Below, one piece after another: positions 8,203-16,186 of a stretch of 24,818 nt of DNA. Source of the stretch: Dehalococcoidia bacterium UBA4060. GTDB taxonomy: Bacteria > Chloroflexota > Dehalococcoidia > GIF9 > UBA5629. The stretch is taken from positions 11,302 through 36,119 of the forward strand of contig DFZI01000076.1 of NCBI GenBank assembly GCA_002383665.1. Reading direction: 5' to 3'. The position numbers and the translations under genes are program-made. Below the pieces are notes generated by a model that saw only the letters and a program-made list of their open reading frames with translations, had not been told where the DNA came from and ran no database searches. Every line of letters starts with the position of its first letter. The stretch's first letter is position 1.

Positions 8203-9198
8203 ATGAACGAGACAAGCGGTACACCTTTAAGCATGATTCATTATAGCCGCGACCAGCATACAGTTAAGTCAGGATGCACGGCCTCAGAATGTGTCTCCTG
8301 CAGGGAACTGCCGGGTGTTACATGGATCAATGTTGACACCGTTACCGACATGGACATTCTCAAATCTCTGGGCAAATCATACGGTCTGCATGAGCTAACC
8401 ATACAGGATATCGCCAATACCGACCACAGGGTCAAATACGAGGATTTTGGCGACTATCTTTTAATCATACTTAAAATGCTTGAATACAACACCGAAACAG
8501 CTTCTGTGGAGGCAGAACAGCTCAGCATTGTCCTGGGTGATAACTTCCTGCTGACATTCCAGGAAAAACCGGGGGACTTCTTCGGAGGGGTGCGTAATGA
8601 AATCAGCACGGCTGACTCCACTGTCCGAAAAATGGGACCTGACTACCTGGCCTGCCGTATCACAGACATCATCGTAGACAACTATTTCGGCACGGTGGAA
8701 AAGTTTGGTGAAGAGATCGAAGAGAAGGAGGATGAGCTGGTAGATAATCCCGACCGCAAGGTTCTTGCGTCAATACAGGATATAAAGAAAAACATGTTGC
8801 GTCTCAGACAATACGTCTGGCCGGTCCGGGAAATCCTCAGCAACCTTGAGAAGAAAGAGTCATCACTGATCAAGGATGAGACAACTGCCTACTTTAGGGA
8901 CGTTTACGACCGTCTCTTTGAAGCGATGGACCTGATTGAGACCACGCGTGAGATGGTCAGTGATTTAATTGACATCTACCTTTCCAGCATGAGCAACAGG
9001 ACCAATGAGGTAATGAAGGTACTCACACTTGTAGCCACTATTTTTATCCCGCTGACTTTCATCGTGGGTCTGTACGGCATGAATTTTAAATACATGCCCG
9101 AGCTTGATGCTGCCTGGGGCTACCCTGCCGTGCTCATATTTATGTTGATTGTTGCAGTCAGCATGCTGATTTACTTCCACAGAAGGAAATGGATCTAA
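8203..9198 (+). CDS. corA: CorA family magnesium/cobalt transporter
   Basis: CorA forms a pentameric inner-membrane channel for Mg2+ (also Co2+ and Ni2+). The 331-residue protein has the expected long soluble N-terminal domain rich in acidic and helical sequence, for example EEIEEKEDELVDNPDRK. Two membrane helices close to the C-terminus follow. The first (about 272-291) ends in the signature YGMNF, with GMN at 292-294; the second is at about 305-324. The C-terminal end is basic (FHRRKWI), as usual. AGGA at 8189-8192 is ten bases before the ATG. The gene probably shares a transcript with the MFS gene, with 15 bases between. Family is certain; metal preference cannot be told from sequence alone. 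Confidence 0.95.
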   Translation: MNETSGTPLSMIHYSRDQHTVKSGCTASECVSCRELPGVTWINVDTVTDMDILKSLGKSYGLHELTIQDIANTDHRVKYEDFGDYLLIILKMLEYNTETASVEAEQLSIVLGDNFLLTFQEKPGDFFGGVRNEISTADSTVRKMGPDYLACRITDIIVDNYFGTVEKFGEEIEEKEDELVDNPDRKVLASIQDIKKNMLRLRQYVWPVREILSNLEKKESSLIKDETTAYFRDVYDRLFEAMDLIETTREMVSDLIDIYLSSMSNRTNEVMKVLTLVATIFIPLTFIVGLYGMNFKYMPELDAAWGYPAVLIFMLIVAVSMLIYFHRRKWI

Positions 9199-9202
9199 AA
9201 AA

Positions 9203-9267
9203 CCTGCCAGCAAGGGGAAAATACATCAACTTTACAATCAGCCTTTCTATAAGTTGACGATGGCAGG
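9203..9267. repeat. Nested inverted repeat between convergent corA and adaptor gene
   Basis: Outer arms CCTGCCA (9203-9209) and TGGCAGG (9261-9267) enclose inner arms TCAACTT (9226-9232) and AAGTTGA (9251-9257). A single long structure could form on either transcript at this convergent junction. It lacks a terminal T-run, so termination by this element is only a possibility. A second small dyad (ATAGG at about 9278-9282 and CCTAT at about 9289-9293) overlaps the adaptor stop codon. Confidence 0.45.
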
Positions 9268-9289
9268 GAGGGCATTCATAGGAAAGAAC

Positions 9290-10012
9290 CTATCTGACCT
9301 TTATTTTCACCTCTACAGAAGTGCCGGGCACCAGCACGTCATTAGCCGGGTTCTCCAGGGAGATCTTCACAGGTACAACCTGCACTACCTTGATGAAATT
9401 ACCCGTGGTAGTATTTTGAGGAAGTAGTGAAAAGGTAGCGGCAGTTGACGCTGAGATACCAACCACCTTGCCCCTAAGCTTGCGTCCACCCAAACTATCG
9501 ACGATAATTTCCACCTCCTGACCGGGCTGGATTCTGTGCAGCTTGGTCTCTTCAATATTGGCGCTGACCCAGGTGTTGGAATTATCATAGATCGTTACTA
9601 TAGGGGATCCGGCACCCAGCATTGCCCCAGGATAAGTCCAGACAGCAGCCACATAGCCATTGACCGGCGCTTCTATATTTGCTCTTCCCATGGGAATTTC
9701 CTTAAAGCCCAACCTGTCGGAAACATTATCAGGGCGGGGCTGGCCAACAGTAGCTATCCTCTGTCCCCTTTCCACATAGCTGCCATAATCGACATCCAGG
9801 CTGATCACCTGGCAGGAAGAAAGTGTAGAGACCGGGATCAGCGGCGCCGCCAGTCTGGCATTGTCCGTGCTGACATAAGTGGCACTCTCGTTCCACAGGT
9901 AGAGGCCTCCGATAATCCCGCCTACCACTACGACGGCGATGATTATGAACGTCACTTTGCCCCTTGTGCTGGAGAGTCTTGATTTCATTGATTCGACAAA
10001 CTTATTGGCCAT
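9290..10012 (-). CDS. Short HlyD/EmrA-type membrane-fusion protein lacking the coiled-coil hairpin
   Basis: A 240-residue protein with a cytoplasmic N-terminal stretch, one membrane helix (about residues 16-40) and an extracytoplasmic barrel-sandwich/beta-barrel adaptor. NIEAPVNGYVAAVW and WVSANIEET with GQEVEI are characteristic of EmrA/HlyD adaptors. Between the lipoyl halves there is only a short linker (VGQPRPDNVSDRLGF) where EmrA has a long alpha-helical hairpin for the outer-membrane channel. The ATG at 10012 is chosen because GGAGG lies eight bases upstream; an ATG at 10018 or a TTG at 10027 would be too close. It is downstream of another adaptor gene (54-base gap), probably in one transcript. 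Its partner pump is not identified; the MFS exporter at 6796 is one candidate. Confidence 0.88.
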   Translation of the reverse strand: MANKFVESMKSRLSSTRGKVTFIIIAVVVVGGIIGGLYLWNESATYVSTDNARLAAPLIPVSTLSSCQVISLDVDYGSYVERGQRIATVGQPRPDNVSDRLGFKEIPMGRANIEAPVNGYVAAVWTYPGAMLGAGSPIVTIYDNSNTWVSANIEETKLHRIQPGQEVEIIVDSLGGRKLRGKVVGISASTAATFSLLPQNTTTGNFIKVVQVVPVKISLENPANDVLVPGTSVEVKIKVR

Positions 10013-10066
10013 TGCCATTGCCTCCAAGTAAATTTAAACCGCATGCTGATACTGCTTCCATTACCT

Positions 10067-11779
10067 CTACCCGCCTATATGCAACTGTCTGGTGGGAGTG
10101 CTGACCTTTTCCACCAGCACCTTCTCACCTTCCTGCAAGCCGGAGAGTATCTCTGTCAAAGATCTTGATTGCAGACCTATCTTAACAGGCCGTTGCTCAA
10201 AGATGCCTGTCTTCTCATCCAACAGAACTCTCACCATGTAATCCTGGTCCTGTTCCAACACGGCACCGTTAGGCACGAGCAGTACGTTTGCACGTTTATC
10301 TGTCAGTATCTCTGCGCTGGCAGAAAGATTACCGTAAAGCCCGGCTGCCTGATCTCTATCGATATCAATTTCGATTTTATAGGTCGGCGTGAGCGGTTGC
10401 AGTGTTCCGTAGTACTGAATGCCGGCAGATTGCTGCTGGGCATAAGAGGAAACGAATTTCACGGTTCCATCAAACTTCTTTCCCGGCAAGGCATCCACTA
10501 ATATAACTGCCTTCTGCCCGGCCTTGATTTTTACGGCATCAATCTCGTCCACAATTCCGCTCATCTTGACATAGCTATTATCCGCCAGCCGGATAACCCA
10601 TGAATCGATCGGAACACCGGTGGGAGAGTACCTCTGTGTTATCAGGTCGCCGGGGCGGAGGTTGACATCTTCCACTCTGCCATCGAAGGGGGCAATGAGC
10701 TCCGTTTTAAGCAGTGACTGCTTGGCACGATCAAGATTGACCAATGCGCTCTGAATATTAATGTTAGTGTCGCGCATCATCTTGAGGTTGAGTCCAAGCC
10801 AGTATGTCTCCCTGTTTTCTCCTATAATCTTCTTGCTCAGCTCCAGGTCATGCTTGATGACATTCAGCGTCTCGGCATATTTGATACTGTCGATATCCTT
10901 TGCTTTTGACATCTCTTCAAGCTTTTCCAGCGAGATATCTATCTCGTTGAGTACAGTGTAGGTGGTGCAGGTATCAGGAACCGTGATGCCACCCGGCAGA
11001 TGGCTCAGTCCGTTGATCAGGCTCCACGTATCACTAATTTCCATCAGGATATACTGGATTGACTCTCTGGCAGCATCATACTCACCTTCTCCATATTGTT
11101 TCTGAAGGGCGGATATTTTATCAATTTCACCTGTGAGAGCAGTGATGACATCACCAAGATATAAATCTGCCGTTACCGACTGGTTAATATCCATCAAATT
11201 TGCTTTGATGTCGCGATAGGTGGAATTACTTAAAAAATCGCGTGCTCCCTCGAGGTCAAGTTTGGCCAGAGATATCTGCTCGGCCGACTCAGCATACTTT
11301 CCATCGAGTAAAAGTGCCTGCGCCTTTTCCATCTCATTCCTGGCAAACTCAAACCTTTTGATAGGGACTGCTTCCGTATAATGGCTGGGCGAGACTTTAA
11401 TGCCGCAGCATACAGTCTGTACCATATTATTCAGTGCCAGTTCAAGAGTATATTGCGCCGCCTCCACCGCCAGCTTCTGCGTGGTATCATCAAGCTTGGC
11501 CAGCACCATTCCCGCCCTGACCGTATCACCTTTTTCCACATAGATATCCCTGATCTTGCCACTATAAGGAGGTGTAAACATGGTCGTATCAAAATACAGG
11601 CTTACAGCCGCTGGTGTCTCAATATAACCATCTACAGTAGCCCTCGCTTCCAGATCCCCACGCCGTACAACAGCAATGGTCTGCTGAACTACACCGTCGC
11701 CGCCGTTACAGCCTGCCCATAATGGTACTACGAGAGCCATTAATATAACACAACAAATAAACAGGTTGTTTTTTTTCAT
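10067..11779 (-). CDS. HlyD/MacA-family efflux adaptor, probable lipoprotein with long helical insertion
   Basis: This 570-residue protein starts with a lipoprotein-type signal (hydrophobic 6-20, then LWAGC with C24 as the likely lipidated residue; W at -3 is atypical). The first lipoyl half (GKIRDIYVEKGDTVRAGMVL) lies at about residues 75-94. A helical, coiled-coil-like insertion of about 250 residues follows, then the second half (LIAPFDGRVEDVNLRPGD) at about 352-369 and the beta-barrel and membrane-proximal domains. MacA-type adaptors usually feed an ABC exporter such as MacB, but no ABC gene is present here. GGGAG lies ten bases before the ATG. Two cysteines in the insertion (VCC, about residue 122) are unusual. 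Substrate is unknown. Confidence 0.9.
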   Translation of the reverse strand: MKKNNLFICCVILMALVVPLWAGCNGGDGVVQQTIAVVRRGDLEARATVDGYIETPAAVSLYFDTTMFTPPYSGKIRDIYVEKGDTVRAGMVLAKLDDTTQKLAVEAAQYTLELALNNMVQTVCCGIKVSPSHYTEAVPIKRFEFARNEMEKAQALLLDGKYAESAEQISLAKLDLEGARDFLSNSTYRDIKANLMDINQSVTADLYLGDVITALTGEIDKISALQKQYGEGEYDAARESIQYILMEISDTWSLINGLSHLPGGITVPDTCTTYTVLNEIDISLEKLEEMSKAKDIDSIKYAETLNVIKHDLELSKKIIGENRETYWLGLNLKMMRDTNINIQSALVNLDRAKQSLLKTELIAPFDGRVEDVNLRPGDLITQRYSPTGVPIDSWVIRLADNSYVKMSGIVDEIDAVKIKAGQKAVILVDALPGKKFDGTVKFVSSYAQQQSAGIQYYGTLQPLTPTYKIEIDIDRDQAAGLYGNLSASAEILTDKRANVLLVPNGAVLEQDQDYMVRVLLDEKTGIFEQRPVKIGLQSRSLTEILSGLQEGEKVLVEKVSTPTRQLHIGG

Positions 11780-12221
11780 ATTTCTATCACTCCCGGTTTG
11801 GATGTGGAATTCTATTGAACAACTGGCTACGGAATTTTAATTTAGTCCTAACTGGATAAATCAATTTTTATTCTATTACCTAACGATAATACCGATATCA
11901 TATGCGTCAAGGTTAATCATCCTGCTATTTTTACAATTTTTTCTTACTTTGTCAGAAAAACAACACAGACTGACTTGCAAGCGGCCTAATCAGCTTCAAC
12001 ATTAGTAAGCTATTTACCAATTGGGCCTCTGGCCACTCGCATAATTATACTTCATTAATTGTTATTATTCACAATTATGCACAGGTTTGCTCGGCAGAGA
12101 TATTTTCCAAATAGTAGAGTATTTTGCCACTTGTAAAGCGGAAACACAATCTGAACTCCACTTCTTCGATCTGCCCTCAGCTTGCCCCATAACATTGGTT
12201 ATTGCTATACTATCCCACGTT
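11780..12221. other. Gene-free region upstream of gatB and the adaptor operon
   Basis: This AT-rich 442-base stretch contains no credible gene. It holds the divergent upstream regions of the adaptor genes (minus) and gatB (plus). The most distinct structure is at 12039-12080: GCATAATT (12039-12046) and AATTATGC (12073-12080) form an 8-base inverted repeat around a second pair, AATTGT (12057-12062) and ACAATT (12071-12076). On the minus strand a TATAAT (12044-12049) with TTGTGA 19 bases upstream could serve the adaptor genes, with a long leader. The function of the repeats is unproven. Confidence 0.5.
12182..12211 (+). promoter_or_regulatory. Candidate gatB promoter giving a leaderless transcript
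   Basis: TTGCCC (12182-12187) and TATACT (12206-12211) are 18 bases apart. Transcription would begin near 12218, within a few bases of the GTG start at 12222, leaving no room for a ribosome binding site; none is visible. Based on consensus only. Confidence 0.45.
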
Positions 12222-13697
12222 GTGGAATATGAAACAATCATAGGTCTGGAGGTACATTCCCAGTTACTTACACGCAGCAAAATGTATTGTAGCTGCAGCA
12301 CCGATTATGCCGGTGCACCTCCCAATACGCATGTATGTCCTGTTTGTCTGGGTATGCCGGGAGTCCTGCCCACCGTTAACCAGCGTGCAGTTGAGTTCAC
12401 CATCATGACTGCCCTGGCGTTGAATTGCACAATACCGGGACATGCCAAATTCGACCGCAAGAACTACCCGTACCCTGATCTTATGAAAGGTTATCAAATC
12501 TCACAATACGATATGCCCATGGGAGTCAATGGTTACCTGGTCATCGACATTGAAGGCAAGAAAAGGAAAATTGGAATCACGCGCGTCCACCTCGAAGAAG
12601 ATGTGGCCAAGCTGGTTCACCGCACGGCTCCGGACGGCGAGAGCTACAGCCTGGTTGACGTCAACCGTGCCGGCATGCCGCTCATGGAGATAGTCAGCGA
12701 ACCCGACATTGGCAGTCCCGAGGAAGCCCGCCTCTACCTTGTAAAGCTACGCTCGATACTCCAATATCTGGGCGTCTCCACCGGTAACATGGAAGAGGGC
12801 AGTTTCCGCTGCGATGCCAATATCAGCATACGCCCGGCTGGCACGACCCAATATCTGGGCAAGGTAGAGGTCAAGAACATGAACAGCTTCCGCGCCGTTT
12901 TCCGCGCCCTGGAATACGAGGCAAGAAGGCAGCGTGAAGCCATGTCCGGGGGAGAAAAGATACCGCAGGAGACACGCGGCTGGGTTGATGATAAAGGCAT
13001 CACAGTCAGTCAGCGTAGTAAGGAATACGCCCATGACTACAGATATTTTCCCGAGCCGGATATCCCACCACTTGCCTTCAGCCCTGAATTTGTGGAAAAA
13101 ATTCATTCAGGCCTGCCCGAGCTGCCCTCAGCCAGATATGACCGTTTTATCTCGCAATATAACCTGCCTTCCTATGACGCGGAGCTGCTGACAGATTCCA
13201 GGGCAATGGCTACCTATTTTGAGGAGTGCGTCGCCATTGCCACCCAAAATAGTGGGAGACAGGAACTCCCCAAAAAAGCCAAGGCTGTGAGCAACTGGCT
13301 GCTGGGAGACTTTACCCGGCTGTTGAATGCAAGCAACACCAGCCTGGAGGACTGCCGCATCAAACCCGCCCAGCTTGCCGAGCTACTGGAGTTGGTAGAA
13401 CAAGGCACACTCAGCGGACCTCTATCCAAGACGGTCTTTGAAGACATGTTTAATACGGGTAAAACCGCTACGGCCATTGTGGCAGAAAAGGGACTTGTCC
13501 AAATCACAGACAGCGGTGAAATTGCCGCATTGGTAGAAAAAATAATGGCAGAAAATGAAAAGGCAGTTGCCGATTACAGGGCCGGCAAGGAGTCTTCCCT
13601 GACCTTCCTCATCGGGCAGGTCATGAAGGCTTCCAGGGGCAAGGCCAATCCGGCAGTGGTCAGGCAAATTGTCACGGATAAAATCGGAGGAAAATAG
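12222..13697 (+). CDS. gatB: Asp-tRNA(Asn)/Glu-tRNA(Gln) amidotransferase subunit B
   Basis: GatB is the kinase-like and tRNA-binding subunit of GatCAB, which converts mischarged Glu-tRNA(Gln) or Asp-tRNA(Asn) to the correct amide form. The N-terminus YETIIGLEVHSQL is the family signature. Four cysteines (C23, C25, C39, C42) form the zinc site around CSC and CPVCLGMPG. DFTRLL and the C-terminal YqeY-like domain (FLIGQVMKASRGKANP) are present. GTG at 12222 gives 491 residues, the normal length. The frame stays open upstream to an ATG at 12087, but those 45 residues do not resemble GatB. gatA and gatC are not in the window. secG starts one base after the gatB stop. Confidence 0.95.
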   Translation: MEYETIIGLEVHSQLLTRSKMYCSCSTDYAGAPPNTHVCPVCLGMPGVLPTVNQRAVEFTIMTALALNCTIPGHAKFDRKNYPYPDLMKGYQISQYDMPMGVNGYLVIDIEGKKRKIGITRVHLEEDVAKLVHRTAPDGESYSLVDVNRAGMPLMEIVSEPDIGSPEEARLYLVKLRSILQYLGVSTGNMEEGSFRCDANISIRPAGTTQYLGKVEVKNMNSFRAVFRALEYEARRQREAMSGGEKIPQETRGWVDDKGITVSQRSKEYAHDYRYFPEPDIPPLAFSPEFVEKIHSGLPELPSARYDRFISQYNLPSYDAELLTDSRAMATYFEECVAIATQNSGRQELPKKAKAVSNWLLGDFTRLLNASNTSLEDCRIKPAQLAELLELVEQGTLSGPLSKTVFEDMFNTGKTATAIVAEKGLVQITDSGEIAALVEKIMAENEKAVADYRAGKESSLTFLIGQVMKASRGKANPAVVRQIVTDKIGGK

Positions 13698-13698
13698 C

Positions 13699-13926
13699 AT
13701 GCCGTTATATTTAACGATAGCACAGATTGTGTTAGCCCTTGCCCTGATAGGTGTTTTGGCCCTGCAGACCAAGGGAGGCGGCCTGGGAGGCATTTTCGGT
13801 CAGTCGGACGGCGTATACAGGACCCGCCGCGGTGTGGAAAAAACGCTTTTTCAGGTCACCATTGTCCTGGCTGTTATCTTCGTGGTGCTTTCCATCGTCA
13901 TCGTAAGAATCAGCAGCAGTCTTTAA
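13699..13926 (+). CDS. secG: Preprotein translocase subunit SecG
   Basis: SecG is the small accessory subunit of the SecYEG channel and helps protein export through the cytoplasmic membrane. The 75-residue protein has two membrane helices (about 3-20 and 50-70) joined by the conserved loop LQTKGGGLGGIFGQSDGVYRTRRG, part of which is diagnostic (GGGLGG..FG). The ATG at 13699 is preceded by GGAGG eight bases upstream; the longer frame starting at 13669 would overlap gatB and add ten unrelated residues. It follows gatB by one base and precedes the SAM hydrolase by 14 bases, so the three are probably co-transcribed. Confidence 0.94.
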   Translation: MPLYLTIAQIVLALALIGVLALQTKGGGLGGIFGQSDGVYRTRRGVEKTLFQVTIVLAVIFVVLSIVIVRISSSL

Positions 13927-13940
13927 TCCAGGAAAAATAA

Positions 13941-14795
13941 ATGTCGAGGGTCATCACGCTGACGACCGATTTCGGCACCGGCGACGGGTACGTTGCCAGT
14001 ATGAAGGGCGTGATACTCGGCATCAACCCATCCGCTAACATAGTTGACATCACGCATGCCATTGAACCGCAGTTCATCCGTCAGGCAGCTTTCATCCTGC
14101 ACACGGCCTGGCGCTATTTCCCCGCAGGCTCCATACACATAGTGGTAGTTGACCCCGGCGTAGGCAGCCAGCGCCAAATGGTCATTCTGCAGACTCCTGT
14201 GGCATATTTCATGGCTCCAGATAATGGTGTGCTAAGCTACATATTGTATGAATTGGAACGGGGACAAGAACAGTCACGGAAGTCTGTTATTACCACTCCG
14301 GACAATTCAACTTTTGAAAAAGGCCTGCCCGAGGGTTGCAAAGCCATCTCCATTACCAATCAGAAATATTGGAGACAGCCTGTCAGCTCCACTTTTCACG
14401 GGCGTGATATCCTGGCACCCGTGGCCGCTTATCTTTCCCTGGAGTATCCAATTTCTGCTTTCGGCGAAGAGCTGGCCAGGCTTAACTCGTTCCCTGTTCC
14501 CCAGCCTTTCAGGGATGGTAATGGCCATCTTACAGGCCACATCATCCATATCGACAGATTCGGGAATCTCATAACAAACCTGCGCAGCATTGATATCCGG
14601 CCCGGAAGCGCAGTGGAAATACACAACCAGCGCATCGAGAATCTAAGTACTTATTATGCCCAGAGCAGCGGACTTATAGCTGTTGTTGGCAGCAATGACT
14701 ACCTTGAGATCTCAGTCAGGGATGGAAATGCCGCCAGGGTTCTCGGTGTAAATATAGGCGATACGGTTACAATCCTGGATAAACTACCGCTCTAA
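13941..14795 (+). CDS. S-adenosyl-L-methionine hydrolase (adenosine-forming), DUF62 family
   Basis: DUF62 proteins split SAM into adenosine and methionine by using water as nucleophile; they are structurally related to the fluorinase and chlorinase enzymes. The 284-residue protein shows the N-terminal TLTTDFGTGDGYV (6-18), VVVDPGVGSQR (68-78), APDNGVL (92-98) and FHGRDILAP (152-160). The D-R-H triad that marks hydrolases rather than halogenases is visible as D71, R78 and H153. The C-terminal domain carries IDRFGNLITNL. AGGA nine bases before the ATG is a reasonable ribosome binding site. The physiological purpose of SAM hydrolysis in these enzymes is unclear. The stop is only three bases from the convergent cysS stop. 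Confidence 0.93.
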   Translation: MSRVITLTTDFGTGDGYVASMKGVILGINPSANIVDITHAIEPQFIRQAAFILHTAWRYFPAGSIHIVVVDPGVGSQRQMVILQTPVAYFMAPDNGVLSYILYELERGQEQSRKSVITTPDNSTFEKGLPEGCKAISITNQKYWRQPVSSTFHGRDILAPVAAYLSLEYPISAFGEELARLNSFPVPQPFRDGNGHLTGHIIHIDRFGNLITNLRSIDIRPGSAVEIHNQRIENLSTYYAQSSGLIAVVGSNDYLEISVRDGNAARVLGVNIGDTVTILDKLPL

Positions 14796-14798
14796 CAT

Positions 14799-16163
14799 CT
14801 ACCTGGTCAGTTTCCAGGTTGTACCCCTGGGCGTATCTTCTATAGCAATACCCATCTCTTTAAGCTGATTACGCACCTCATCCGCCAATTTCCATTCTCT
14901 GGCTTTGCGGTAGCCATTGCGTTTTTCAACCAGTTCTTCTATCTTGGCTACAAGCTCACCAGAGACTGCTTTTTTCTCCTGCAGTGTAAAACCTATCACA
15001 GCGGTTAGTTCCTTTAGCATATCCCTGGCCTTCCCGACATCCATACCTCTTTCATTGCCCCGGTTGATCTCCCTGACCAGGTCGAACAGGGCAGCTACCG
15101 CCTGAGGGGTGTTGAAGTCATCATCCATAGCCTCAATGAACCTTGTTTTGAATTGCTCCGGTTCTACCACGGTTCCTCCCGGTTTTCCCTCAGCCTTGAG
15201 CGCCTGTTTCATTCTCTCGATCCCGGCTTCAGCGGCATCGAGTGCCTCCAGACTATAGCGCAAAGGCATGCGATAATAGGAGCTTACGATAAAAAGCCTG
15301 ATAGCATCAGCACTGTTGCGTTCCAGCGCTTGCTTGATAGTTACCAGGTTGCCCAGTGACTTGCTCATCTTATCAGCGCCCAACTGCAGAAATCCATTAT
15401 GCATCCAGATACGCACGAAGGGCTGCAGGCCTGTGTAGCATTCAGATTGAGCAATCTCGTTTTCGTGATGCGGGAACATGAGATCCTGGCCTCCGCCGTG
15501 GATATCCAGTTGCCTGCCCAGATGATGGATGGACATGGCAGTGCACTCAATATGCCAGCCGGGTCTGCCTTCACCCCAGGGACTGGGCCAGAAAGGTTCA
15601 CCCGGCTTGGCTGCTTTCCACAGGGCAAAGTCCAGAGAATCTTCCTTCTTCTCTGCCTGCAATGTTTCGGTAACACGCATTTCTGCAGCAGTCTGGTGAG
15701 TGAGCTTGCCGTAGTCTGGAAAGCTTCTGACACTGAAGTAGACACTGCCATCTGTTGAAACATAGGCATGTTTTTTTTCTATCAGCACTTTGATCACCTC
15801 AATGATCATAGGTATCTCTTCAGTGGCACGGGGATAGATCGTAGCTCTCTTGATATTGAGGGCATCCATATCGGCAAAGAACTCAGATATGTATTTTTCC
15901 ACCAGGTCCCGCCAGGGAATTCCCCTCTCATTGGAGCGATTGATTATCTTATCATCAATATCTGTGAAATTCTGCACATACTTCACATTGTAACCTCTAT
16001 ATTCGAGGTATCGTCTGATGACGTCAAATGATATATAGCTCAGGGCGTGTCCGAAGTGGCAGACATCATATACGGTTACGCCGCAGACATACATTTTGAC
16101 ACCATTTTTATCCAGGGGTACGAACTCCTCTTTACGTCCCGATAACGTGTTAAATATTTTCAT
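14799..16163 (-). CDS. cysS: Cysteinyl-tRNA synthetase
   Basis: Class I synthetase that charges tRNA(Cys) in the cytoplasm; 454 residues, normal length. The HIGH motif appears as HFGH (36-39), with phenylalanine for isoleucine, and KMSKS is at 265-269. The zinc ligands fit the E. coli pattern: C27, C207 (in WHIECTAMS), H232 and E236 (in FPHHENE). The C-terminal region contains the helical domain and ends RGTTWKLTR, the usual family end. It is the last gene of the radA-ispD-ispF-cysS run, 23 bases after ispF. Near its 3' end, ACCTGG (14801-14806) and CCAGGT (14814-14819) form a small hairpin at the convergent junction with the SAM hydrolase gene. Confidence 0.97.
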   Translation of the reverse strand: MKIFNTLSGRKEEFVPLDKNGVKMYVCGVTVYDVCHFGHALSYISFDVIRRYLEYRGYNVKYVQNFTDIDDKIINRSNERGIPWRDLVEKYISEFFADMDALNIKRATIYPRATEEIPMIIEVIKVLIEKKHAYVSTDGSVYFSVRSFPDYGKLTHQTAAEMRVTETLQAEKKEDSLDFALWKAAKPGEPFWPSPWGEGRPGWHIECTAMSIHHLGRQLDIHGGGQDLMFPHHENEIAQSECYTGLQPFVRIWMHNGFLQLGADKMSKSLGNLVTIKQALERNSADAIRLFIVSSYYRMPLRYSLEALDAAEAGIERMKQALKAEGKPGGTVVEPEQFKTRFIEAMDDDFNTPQAVAALFDLVREINRGNERGMDVGKARDMLKELTAVIGFTLQEKKAVSGELVAKIEELVEKRNGYRKAREWKLADEVRNQLKEMGIAIEDTPRGTTWKLTR

Positions 16164-16186
16164 CGAACACCTCTGGCTCTATAATT

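Noticed and set aside
12087..12221. 45-residue N-terminal extension of gatB from an ATG at 12087
   Set aside because: The added residues do not resemble GatB, and family proteins begin right at the YETIIGLEVH segment; GTG at 12222 fits better.
13941..14795. SAM-dependent chlorinase or fluorinase
   Set aside because: The hydrolase triad D-R-H is present, and the enzyme lacks a visible insertion like that of fluorinase.
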